DNA of 8,376 bases from Chloroflexota bacterium (lineage in GTDB: Bacteria > Chloroflexota > Limnocylindria > Limnocylindrales > CSP1-4), in contig JAKAMV010000398.1 in NCBI GenBank assembly GCA_021812735.1, positions 1-8,376 of the forward strand, given 5' to 3'. Position numbers and translations under genes: made by a program. The notes beneath the pieces were generated by a model. The model did no database searches, was not told the DNA's origin, and saw only the letters and a list, made by a program, of their open reading frames with translations. This document shows, in pieces, positions 1-5,572 of this stretch; within the stretch, counting starts at the first letter, position 1, and the number at the start of each line of letters is the position of its first letter.

Positions 1-8
1 CCGGAGCT

Positions 9-69
9 GCGCCGTGGGCCCGCGCCGGGGGCTGCGGGCGGGCTCGCGCCGTGGGCCTGCGCCGGGGGC
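9..69. repeat. 24-bp direct repeat, two copies, GC-rich
   Basis: Copies lie at 9-32 and 46-69 and differ at one base (C21 versus T58). A partial third unit follows at about 68-79. The repeat is almost entirely G and C. It sits downstream of the last gene of the minus-strand block. No gene can be supported in 1-123, and open frames there are arginine/glycine/proline-rich low-complexity translations. Two copies are too few to call an array. Confidence 0.6.
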
Positions 70-123
70 CCGCGCCGGGAGGGCCAGCCGGCCGATGCGG
101 GGCGGCCCCAGTCCGCCGGGCGC

Positions 124-981
124 TCAGCCCGTCGGCACGCGCCAGGTCACGACGCCCACCGAACCGGCCGGACCCTCGGCGAGAGTCCAGGCCCCGTCGC
201 GATTCACGACCATGTCCCGGAGCGCCGACCGGAAGCGCTCGTCCTTGCCGCCACCCTCCACGATGAACAGCTGGCGGCGGAGGAACGCGGCCAGCGCGTC
301 CACTGAATCGAACGAGCGCGTCGACCGCTCGACGCGCACGGCATCGGCCCGGCGGCCGCGGGCCTCGAGGAGCGCCAGGAGGTCCGGCAGGGCGGGCAGG
401 GGCACCCGCTCCTCGCCGTGGACCCGCGGCCAGAACGGGTCGGCCACGGCACCCGGGCTGCGGTCGGTCATGACCGCCACGCAGCGCTCGCCGGCGGCGG
501 CCTCCATCGCGTCGAGGAACGGGCCGATCCGCTCGATGTCGTAGCCCACGTGGGCGATGAACGCGACATCGGCCGCGGGCAGGGGTCCCAGATCGCCGAG
601 CGCCTCCGGCCAGCTCCCGGGCACGATGCGCACGTTGGCGATCCCGTGCTCGTCGATGCCGGTCCGCAGGGCGCGGCGCATGCCGGCCGACGGCTCGACG
701 GCGATGACGCTCCTCACACGCAGTGCGAGCGGCAGTGCGTAGCGGCCCGCCCCGGCGCCGATGTCGAGCCACGTGGACTCGGGCCGCGCCAGGGCCTGCA
801 GGACGTCGAGCACCGGCTCGTCCGTGCGGCGGGGATCGGCCACGAACAGCGACGTCACCGGGGCGTAGAAGTCGGGCGGGATGGACTCGCGCAGCCGCTC
901 GGCCTGCTCTCGGTTGGCACGGACCCGGTCGGACCAGACGGCCTCGAGGTCGGCTGCGGGCGCGGGCGCGTCAGGGGTCAT
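124..981 (-). CDS. Class I SAM-dependent methyltransferase, substrate unknown
   Basis: This encodes a predicted soluble 285-aa protein. SAM-binding motif I (LDIGAGAGR) lies at residues 72-80, and the acidic strand-2 motif (VIAVEPS) at about 92-98, with E96 the likely ribose-binding residue. These two motifs define a seven-beta-strand Rossmann methyltransferase; no substrate motif is recognisable. The frame is open upstream to 1122, but the ATG at 981 is preferred. It has a GAGGA Shine-Dalgarno 6 nt upstream, and the extra 47 residues are arginine/proline-rich and overlap the preceding gene. The gene lies 43 bp after the mocA-like gene on the same strand and is probably the last gene of that operon. 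A role in molybdoenzyme maturation is only a guess from position. The C-terminal third (about 185-285) has no motif I recognise. Confidence 0.85.
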   Translation of the reverse strand: MTPDAPAPAADLEAVWSDRVRANREQAERLRESIPPDFYAPVTSLFVADPRRTDEPVLDVLQALARPESTWLDIGAGAGRYALPLALRVRSVIAVEPSAGMRRALRTGIDEHGIANVRIVPGSWPEALGDLGPLPAADVAFIAHVGYDIERIGPFLDAMEAAAGERCVAVMTDRSPGAVADPFWPRVHGEERVPLPALPDLLALLEARGRRADAVRVERSTRSFDSVDALAAFLRRQLFIVEGGGKDERFRSALRDMVVNRDGAWTLAEGPAGSVGVVTWRVPTG

Positions 982-987
982 CAGGAG

Positions 988-992
988 TCCTC
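988..992 (-). promoter_or_regulatory. Shine-Dalgarno of the methyltransferase gene
   Basis: GAGGA on the minus strand, 6 nt before the ATG at 981. It decides the start in favour of the 285-aa protein over the longer open frame. Confidence 0.7.
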
Positions 993-1024
993 GCGTGTGG
1001 CAACACGGTCGCCGGCTTGAGCGT

Positions 1025-1639
1025 TCATCGGGGATCATCGGGCGCGGCGGCCGCCACCGCGGCAAGGTCGGCGGGGGTGTCGACGTCCGGGTTGGCGCCC
1101 TCGACGCGGACCTCGTGGACAAGCTCCCGGCGGGCGGCGAGCAGCGTCCCCAGACCGCGGTCGCCGTCGAGACCCGCCGCCAGCGCCCACGCCGAGCGCC
1201 GGACGAGCACGGGGTTGGGGGCGGGATCGGCGGGATAGCGCGGGCGGATGAACAGGGCGTGCTCGGCCCCCGGCGCGGCGGCGGCCGCGATCACGCCACG
1301 GATGACCGCGGGCTGGACGGCGGGCTGGTCGCCGAGCAGGACGAGCACCGCATCGGTCCCGGGGACCTCGGCCGCCGCGTCCAGGCCGACGCGCAGCGAG
1401 CTCGACAGGCCGTCCTCCGGTCGCGGGTTGACGACGCGCCGCTCGCCCCGCCAACCGATCGCGCGCTCGATGTGGTCAGCGTCCGTCCCGAGCACCACGA
1501 CCACATCGGCGACCCCGGCTGCAGCCAGCGCGTCGAGCGCGTGCTGGAGGACCGGTCGTCCGCCGAGGGGCGCGATGAGCTTCGGCGAGCCGAAGCGCGA
1601 GGACGCGCCCGCGGCGAGCACCAGTGCGACGACCGTCAC
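1025..1639 (-). CDS. mocA: MocA-like molybdenum cofactor nucleotidyltransferase (MobA-like NTP transferase family)
   Basis: This 204-aa soluble protein probably transfers CMP from CTP to molybdopterin, forming the dinucleotide cofactor used by CO dehydrogenase/xanthine dehydrogenase-type enzymes. Visible motifs are the nucleotide-binding loop LAAGASSRFGSPK (8-20), GLSSSLRVGL (77-86), LGDQP (102-106, metal/NTP site) and NPDVDTPADL (183-192). Length and motif order match the MobA-like NTP transferase family. The SSRFG loop resembles MocA more than MobA, but CTP rather than GTP specificity is inferred and not proven. The start is GTG at 1639, and GTGA overlaps the xdhC stop by 4 bp, so translation is probably coupled. 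Following xdhC directly fits a maturation operon. Another member of the family with a different nucleotide or acceptor remains possible. Confidence 0.88.
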   Translation of the reverse strand: MTVVALVLAAGASSRFGSPKLIAPLGGRPVLQHALDALAAAGVADVVVVLGTDADHIERAIGWRGERRVVNPRPEDGLSSSLRVGLDAAAEVPGTDAVLVLLGDQPAVQPAVIRGVIAAAAAPGAEHALFIRPRYPADPAPNPVLVRRSAWALAAGLDGDRGLGTLLAARRELVHEVRVEGANPDVDTPADLAAVAAAAPDDPR

Positions 1640-2754
1640 CCGGCCGCCTCCCGCTCGCGGGCGAGGTCGCGCATCGGGCGGCCTGCGCCGCCGCGCCGCT
1701 CGGCGACCACCTCGGCCATGATCGACAGCGCGGTCTCGGGCGGCAGCCGCCCGCCGAGGTCCAAGCCGATCGGGCCGCGGAGCCGGTCGAGCTGCTCCCG
1801 CGCCACGCCGGCGTCGAGCAGCCGCGCACGCCGATCCGCCTGCGTCTTGCGCGACCCGACGGCGCCGACGTACCGGCAGCCGCGGCGCAGCGCCTCCACG
1901 ATGGCCGGCTCGTCGAACTTCACGTCGTGGGTCAGGACCGCGACCGCGTCGGCCGGCCCCAGGCCGATCTCGTCGGCCACCTCGTCCGGCCAGCCCACGA
2001 TCAGGCGGTCGACGTCGGGGAAGCGCGACGCCGTGGCGAACGCGGCACGGCCGTCGATCACGACGGTCTCGTAGCCGAGCGCAGCGGCAAGCTGCACGAG
2101 GGTCCTGGCCACCTCCACCGCGCCGACCACCACGAGCCGCGGCCGGACCGGGTACGCCTCGACGAACGCCTGGCGGCCGGCGACCTCGACGGTCCGGCTC
2201 GTGTCGTGCGCCAGGAGGTCGAGCGCGGCCTTGACGAGCTGCTGGTCGGCCGCGGGATCGCCCAGGGTGCCGTCGATCGTCCCGTTGTCGTGGACGACCA
2301 GCGGCTGCGGGGGCGGCTCCCCCGTCCCCGGCTGATGGGCGCCGAATGCCGGCGGCGGTGCGTCGTCAGGGAGCAGCGTCACCACCGCCCGACCGCCCGA
2401 CCGGCCGCGGGACGTGTCGCGCGCCGCATCAGCCGCCTCGAGCGGGACCAGGGGCTGCACGAGGACGTCGATCGTCCCGCCGCAGGCAAGCCCCACATCC
2501 CAAGCCTGCTCGTCGCTGATGCCGTACCGGATGACGCGCTGGCGGCCGTCACGGAATGCCTTCGCGATCTCCTCGGCCGCGGCCCCCTCCACGCAGCCGC
2601 CCGAGACCGAGCCCGCCAGCCGTCCGTCGGCGGTCACGAGCAGCACGCCGCCCTCCGGCCGCGGCGCGCTGCCGAAGGTCCGGACCACGACGGCGCGGCC
2701 GACCCTCGCGCCCTCGGCGGTCCAGGCGTCCAGCTGGTCGAGCAGCTCGCGCAC
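1636..2754 (-). CDS. xdhC: XdhC/CoxF-type molybdoenzyme maturation factor
   Basis: This 372-aa protein has an N-terminal XdhC_CoxI domain (about 1-100) with conserved SGGCVE (51-56) and GLACGG (88-93). A proline-rich linker covers about 104-160. The C-terminal XdhC Rossmann domain starts at VVVGAVEVA (about 208-216) and carries THDVKFDEPA (275-284), GAVGSRKT (297-304) and PIGLDLGG (328-335). XdhC proteins bind the molybdenum cofactor, protect it during sulfuration and pass it to xanthine dehydrogenase-family apoenzymes; C54 and C91 are candidate cofactor-site cysteines. The start is GTG at 2754, chosen because a strong GGGGAGGT lies 6 nt upstream. The frame stays open to 2895, but those 47 residues are arginine-rich and antiparallel to nothing recognisable. 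The gene begins 4 bp after the coxE stop and overlaps mocA by 4 bp. The Rossmann loop has E where family members often have H. Confidence 0.93.
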   Translation of the reverse strand: MRELLDQLDAWTAEGARVGRAVVVRTFGSAPRPEGGVLLVTADGRLAGSVSGGCVEGAAAEEIAKAFRDGRQRVIRYGISDEQAWDVGLACGGTIDVLVQPLVPLEAADAARDTSRGRSGGRAVVTLLPDDAPPPAFGAHQPGTGEPPPQPLVVHDNGTIDGTLGDPAADQQLVKAALDLLAHDTSRTVEVAGRQAFVEAYPVRPRLVVVGAVEVARTLVQLAAALGYETVVIDGRAAFATASRFPDVDRLIVGWPDEVADEIGLGPADAVAVLTHDVKFDEPAIVEALRRGCRYVGAVGSRKTQADRRARLLDAGVAREQLDRLRGPIGLDLGGRLPPETALSIMAEVVAERRGGAGRPMRDLAREREAAG

Positions 2755-2758
2755 CGCG

Positions 2759-4156
2759 CTACCTCCCCTTGCCGAGCGGCCGCGGCTGGTCGCGCGGGAT
2801 CGGCGGGCCGTCCACGGTCGGCGGCGTCGTCGCGTCGGGCGCCTCCAGGCCCATCGACGGGGCCACCGTGGTCGCGTGCATGACGGCGGCGCCACGCCGC
2901 GCGGTCCCCAGGGACGTGCCCGCGAGGATCTGGCCCAGACGCTCGAGCGAGGCGAGGGTGCCGGCCGGCAGGAAGTCGTCGATGTACGGGAAGGCCGCCC
3001 GCATGCCCGCGGCGAGCGGCTGGTAGCCCGGGGAGCTGGCCAGCGGGTTCAGCCACACCAGGCGATGGCAGTTCCGCCGCAGCCGGGCGGTCTCGGCGGC
3101 CACGAGCGCGGGGTCGCCGCGGTCCCAGCCGTCCGACACCACGATCACCACGCCGCTCGTCCGGAGCGTCCGGCGAGCCCAGTTGTGGTTGAACTGGCGG
3201 AAGCTCTCCCCGATCCGGGTGCCCCCAGCCCAGTCCACGACCGTGTCCGCCACGCGGGCGAGGGCCCGGTCGCGGTCGCGGTCCTTCATCACGCGGGTGA
3301 CGCGGGTGAGCCGCGTGCCGAAGACGAAGCTCTCCGTGCGCACCTCGTTCTCGCGCGCGAGCGCCTGGACGAACCGCAGCAGCAGGCGCGAGTGGCGCTC
3401 CATGGAGCCCGAGATGTCGCACAGCACCACCAGTTGGCGCGGCGCCTTGACCGGGCGGCTCCACACCCAGTCGGTCAGCTCGCCGGTGGCGAGGTTGCGC
3501 CGGTACATCGCGCGAGGGGCGAGTCGGCGCCCGTGCGGGTGGAGCTCGTGGCGGCGGGTGCGCCGACGCTCGAGGCGGGGCTTGAGCAGGTCGACGAAGC
3601 GCTCGGCGTCGCGCAGCTCGGCGCCCGTCATCCGGTCGAAGTCGCGGTGCCGAAGCACCTCGCCCTTCGACCACGCGTCCGGCGAGATGGTCTCGCCCTC
3701 CACCTGCGCTCCGTCCTCGACGTCGAGCGTCTCCTGGATGCCCAGCCGCGCGAGGTCGGCGAGCGTGGATTCCTGGCCCTCGGCCGCCTCGTCCGAGGCG
3801 CCCGGCTCGCCCTCCTGCTCTCGGTCGGCGTCTGGGTCGACCGGGGCGTCGGGACGACCCGGCGCCAGCTTGCGGCCGCGGCGCCGCCAGAACATGGCGA
3901 ACACGCGGTCGTACACCTCTCGATCGTCGCGGCGCCGGACGAACAGGGCCTCGCCGGCGTCGCGCACCTGCTCGCGCCGGCCGAGGTCGATCAGGCTCAG
4001 GGCCCGCGCGAAGTCCATCGCGCCGCCGAGGTCGACCGGCAGGCCGGCGGCCCGCAGCGCACGCCCGAAGCCCACGGCCTCGGCGAGCAGGCGGCGTCCG
4101 TCGACGACCTCCCCCGTGGGGGCGAGGAGCAGCGGGGACTCGGGCCTCACCAGCAT
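2759..4156 (-). CDS. coxE: CoxE-like VWA-domain protein
   Basis: This 465-aa cytoplasmic protein belongs to the CoxE-like VWA family. In the CO dehydrogenase system, CoxE works with the AAA+ ATPase CoxD in maturing the active-site metal cluster. The VWA domain (about 235-400) has an intact MIDAS: DISGSM (247-252), the threonine in GGTRIG (311-316) and SDGWDRGD (341-348), plus the typical WLNP (368-371). The N-terminal part is helical, followed by an acidic linker (about 100-160). The tail after about 420 is proline-rich. The ATG at 4156 lacks a Shine-Dalgarno. A GTG two codons in (4150) is an alternative, and the partial copy of this gene near 5566 is similar up to exactly that codon. It lies 42 bp after vapC and 4 bp before xdhC. 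No CoxD is adjacent, which is unusual. Confidence 0.92.
   Translation of the reverse strand: MLVRPESPLLLAPTGEVVDGRRLLAEAVGFGRALRAAGLPVDLGGAMDFARALSLIDLGRREQVRDAGEALFVRRRDDREVYDRVFAMFWRRRGRKLAPGRPDAPVDPDADREQEGEPGASDEAAEGQESTLADLARLGIQETLDVEDGAQVEGETISPDAWSKGEVLRHRDFDRMTGAELRDAERFVDLLKPRLERRRTRRHELHPHGRRLAPRAMYRRNLATGELTDWVWSRPVKAPRQLVVLCDISGSMERHSRLLLRFVQALARENEVRTESFVFGTRLTRVTRVMKDRDRDRALARVADTVVDWAGGTRIGESFRQFNHNWARRTLRTSGVVIVVSDGWDRGDPALVAAETARLRRNCHRLVWLNPLASSPGYQPLAAGMRAAFPYIDDFLPAGTLASLERLGQILAGTSLGTARRGAAVMHATTVAPSMGLEAPDATTPPTVDGPPIPRDQPRPLGKGR
2761..2768 (-). promoter_or_regulatory. Shine-Dalgarno of xdhC
   Basis: GGGGAGGT on the minus strand, 6 nt from the GTG at 2754, overlapping the last codons of coxE. 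It is the strongest ribosome-binding site I see in the block and fixes the xdhC start. Confidence 0.8.
4073..4150 (-). repeat. Direct repeat, copy A (5' end of coxE)
   Basis: This segment recurs in the same orientation at 5492-5566. The two differ by two adjacent substitutions (4096-4097 versus 5515-5516) and a 3-nt gap (GCC at 4144-4146 missing in the other copy). Together they bracket the toxin-antitoxin pair and vanZ. Confidence 0.9.
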
Positions 4157-4198
4157 GGGCGCACTGTGCCACGCATCGCGGCGGACCGCGCGCCAGCC

Positions 4199-4624
4199 CT
4201 ACTCCGGAAGCACCCGGAAGCCCAGGGCCCTGGCGTTCGAACGCATTCGCTCGTCCAGGCTGAGCAGTTCGAGGGGACCGGTCGCGGCCCGGATGACCAG
4301 TGCACTTGCGAGATGGATCGCGTCGAGGGTGCGGATGGCGTCATCGGGAAACGGAGCGCGAGCACGCGTGACCACGGGCTCGCCGATCGCTTCCACGGCC
4401 CACGCTTTCGCCAGCTCGGCAAGACGCAGCCGCAGCCGCTCGGCATCGGCGGCGTTGGCCGACCGGTGGCGCACCAGCCGATGGAGCGATCGGTCGCACT
4501 CGATCAGGGTGAGATCCGAGACGACCACCTCCGCCGGGGGCAGGAGGGCATCCGCGACGCGCTCGCTCCCCGGCTCGTCGAGCAGCCACGAAAGCACGGC
4601 GCTGGAGTCCGCGTAGATCGTCAC
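4199..4624 (-). CDS. vapC: VapC-type PIN-domain toxin (putative RNase)
   Basis: This 141-aa single PIN domain is the toxin half of a type II toxin-antitoxin pair. VapC toxins are Mg-dependent endoribonucleases, often acting on tRNA or rRNA. The acidic active-site residues are all present: D6 (YADSSA), E42 (LIECDR), D101 (LDAIHLA) and D124 (SLDERM). The protein therefore looks intact and potentially active; its RNA target cannot be read from sequence. The start is GTG at 4624, and GTGA overlaps the antitoxin stop by 4 bp, the usual coupling in these pairs. Two hand-counted 60-base lines are 65-70% GC, below the roughly 80% of sampled coxE and xdhC lines, which is compatible with transfer. coxE follows after 42 bp with no obvious terminator. 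Confidence 0.92.
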   Translation of the reverse strand: MTIYADSSAVLSWLLDEPGSERVADALLPPAEVVVSDLTLIECDRSLHRLVRHRSANAADAERLRLRLAELAKAWAVEAIGEPVVTRARAPFPDDAIRTLDAIHLASALVIRAATGPLELLSLDERMRSNARALGFRVLPE

Positions 4625-4923
4625 CGGTCGCCACGCTCCAAGTCAATGAGGTCCTGGACGGTCAGTCCGCCCATGTCCAGCTTCGGCCGCGGGCGAAGGT
4701 ACAGGTCGGGGTCGTGGGGCCGCGTTGGCAGTCGCAGCTCGCCGCGACGCGCCAGCTCCAGGAGCCCGGGGTGGACGTCGCGCCGCTCCGGCCCCTGGCC
4801 GGGCGGGACGAGCTCCGCCACCACGCGCCCGCGGTCCGTGATGACCACGACGTCGCCGGCCTCTGCCTTGCGGACGTAGAGGCTGAGCCGATTCTTGAGC
4901 TCGCGGATGCCGACAGTCTCCAT
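4621..4923 (-). CDS. vapB: Phd/YefM-family antitoxin (VapB role)
   Basis: This 100-aa antitoxin is predicted to bind and neutralise the PIN toxin and to repress its own promoter. The N-terminal half carries the Phd/YefM DNA-binding signature: VGIRELKNRLS (4-14), the EAGDVVVITDRG stretch (21-32) and VVAELVP (34-40). The charged C-terminal part (about 50-100, ending in DLIDLERGDR) is the expected toxin-binding tail. The start is ATG at 4923. No Shine-Dalgarno is present, but a promoter -10 ends 6 nt upstream, so a leaderless mRNA beginning at the ATG is predicted. A 24-bp palindrome within that promoter is the likely operator. The gene overlaps the toxin by 4 bp. Phd-type antitoxins paired with VapC toxins are known. 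Confidence 0.93.
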   Translation of the reverse strand: METVGIRELKNRLSLYVRKAEAGDVVVITDRGRVVAELVPPGQGPERRDVHPGLLELARRGELRLPTRPHDPDLYLRPRPKLDMGGLTVQDLIDLERGDR

Positions 4924-4929
4924 GGCGGC

Positions 4930-4953
4930 AATGTAGCCTCATGAGGCCACATT
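4930..4953. promoter_or_regulatory. 24-bp palindromic operator of the toxin-antitoxin operon
   Basis: The two halves pair at 11 of 12 positions, with the centre between 4941 and 4942 and one mismatch (A4935/C4948). The palindrome fills the spacer and -10 of the antitoxin promoter, ending 6 bp before the ATG. Autorepression by Phd-type antitoxins at such palindromes is established. The assignment to this antitoxin is inference from position. Confidence 0.8.
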
Positions 4954-4959
4954 CGTCAA
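4930..4959 (-). promoter_or_regulatory. Sigma70-type promoter of the vapBC operon
   Basis: On the minus strand a -35 TTGACG (4954-4959, 5 of 6 to consensus) and a -10 TACATT (4930-4935, 4 of 6) are separated by 18 nt. With a 6-nt discriminator, transcription would start at the A of the antitoxin ATG (4923). It may also supply transcripts to coxE and the genes after it, since I see no terminator before them. Confidence 0.7.
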
Positions 4960-5078
4960 TCGACGGCGGGGCGGGGCGCGGCGGTCGGGTGCGCCATCAC
5001 AGCACGGTCGCGGGGCAGCTGCGGGCGCGGTACCGCCTGTTCGTGCCGGTGGGGCCGCGACGGCAGCCGCCGTGCGCC
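4960..5078. other. Intergenic spacer between vanZ and the antitoxin promoter
   Basis: This is 119 bp of GC-rich sequence without a credible gene. It carries no T-tract hairpin that would mark a vanZ terminator. Transcription from vanZ could therefore run into the toxin-antitoxin promoter region. Confidence 0.5.
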
Positions 5079-5456
5079 TCACCGCGAGCGCCTGGCCCGC
5101 CAGGCCAGGATGAGCCGACCCAAGACGAGGGCCACGACGATCCCGAGCCCGTCGATCAGGACGTCGCGCACGGACGGGTCGCGCCCCGGCGTGAAGCCCT
5201 GGTGGAACTCGTCGGACGCTGCGTACGCGAGGGCGAGCACCGCGGCCCAGACCACCGCGGGGCGGGCGGCAGTCGTCGTCGCGAGCGCTGACCACAGCAG
5301 CAGGGCAAGCGTCCCGAAGACGCCCATGTGGCCCAGCTTGCGGACGATGAGGTCGAGCCGGGCGTCGGGCACGAACCGCAGCTCCGGCGTCGCGGACAGC
5401 CAGAAGATCAGCAGCGCCCAGACCGCGACCGGGACCCAGGGGACAAGCCGTCGCAT
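5079..5456 (-). CDS. VanZ-like family membrane protein
   Basis: This small integral membrane protein of 125 aa has about four hydrophobic segments (roughly 5-20, 44-60, 65-80 and 100-118). Family motifs are KLGHMGVFG (40-48) and the DEFHQGFTPGR / DVLIDGLG block (82-105). VanZ relatives include the teicoplanin resistance protein of the vanA cluster; most family members have no proven function, and resistance should not be inferred here. The ATG at 5456 is chosen because the hydrophobic start MRRLVPW matches the family's short N-terminus. It also overlaps the stop of the upstream mini-ORF as TGATG, which suggests reinitiation, and no Shine-Dalgarno is seen. The frame is open to 5516, but that extension would translate the coxE-derived fragment out of frame. 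The gene is divergent from the sugar transferase. Confidence 0.88.
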   Translation of the reverse strand: MRRLVPWVPVAVWALLIFWLSATPELRFVPDARLDLIVRKLGHMGVFGTLALLLWSALATTTAARPAVVWAAVLALAYAASDEFHQGFTPGRDPSVRDVLIDGLGIVVALVLGRLILAWRARRSR

Positions 5457-5572
5457 CAGGCGGGCCCGCGGTCGTCCCGGCGCCGGACGAACACGGCCTC
5501 GGCGAGCAGGCGGCACCCGTCGACGACCTCCCCCGTGGGGGCGAGGAGCAGCGGGGACTCGGTCACGGGCAC
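5456..5572 (-). pseudogene. Internally deleted copy of the coxE 5' end, forming a 36-38 codon ORF ahead of vanZ
   Basis: From GTG at 5572 or 5566 the frame reads through SPLLLAPTGEVVDG and LLAEAV, then directly FVRRRDDR, and ends GPA-stop. These match CoxE residues 7-20, 23-28 and 72-79 (LFVRRRDDR), so 43 CoxE codons in between (3944-4072, 129 bp) are missing in frame. At nucleotide level 5492-5566 matches 4073-4150, and 5472-5491 matches 3924-3943 with one mismatch. The MIDAS domain is absent, so it cannot do CoxE's job. The TGA overlaps the vanZ ATG by one base. It may be a dead remnant or a reused translated leader for vanZ. An in-frame TAG at 5578-5576 limits the ORF upstream. Confidence 0.8.
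5492..5566 (-). repeat. Direct repeat, copy B (coxE-derived, upstream of vanZ)
   Basis: Same orientation as 4073-4150. The uninterrupted alignment of 71 bases (5492-5562) has two mismatches, then a 3-nt gap, then TCAC. The homology ends at a GTG codon in both copies. Confidence 0.9.

Noticed and set aside
9..79. CRISPR array
   Set aside because: Only two near-identical units with a 13-bp gap, low-complexity GC sequence and no cas genes.
115..136. GC hairpin around the methyltransferase stop as a terminator
   Set aside because: The stem needs a 3-nt bulge and there is no T-tract on the exit side. In such GC-rich sequence this stem can arise by chance.
881..2883. Plus-strand open frames opposite mocA and xdhC
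   Set aside because: Low-complexity antisense translations. The minus-strand frames explain the sequence with recognised families.
2634..4172. Long minus-strand open frame overlapping coxE in another frame
   Set aside because: It is a frame-shifted reading of coxE, Arg/Pro/Gly-rich, with no domain recognisable.
2414..4879. Very long plus-strand open frame opposite xdhC, coxE and vapBC
   Set aside because: It is an antisense shadow. The predicted protein is rich in Arg, Pro, Ala and His without family motifs, while the minus strand carries intact XdhC, CoxE, PIN and Phd motifs. Long empty frames are expected at this GC content.
5079..5456. Teicoplanin resistance gene
   Set aside because: Only family-level similarity to VanZ is visible, and none of vanH, vanA, vanX, vanR or vanS is nearby.
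4144..5491. Insertion sequence or transposon carrying vapBC-vanZ
   Set aside because: No transposase or integrase and no terminal inverted repeats. The bracketing repeats are coxE coding sequence, so recombination is a better explanation than transposition.
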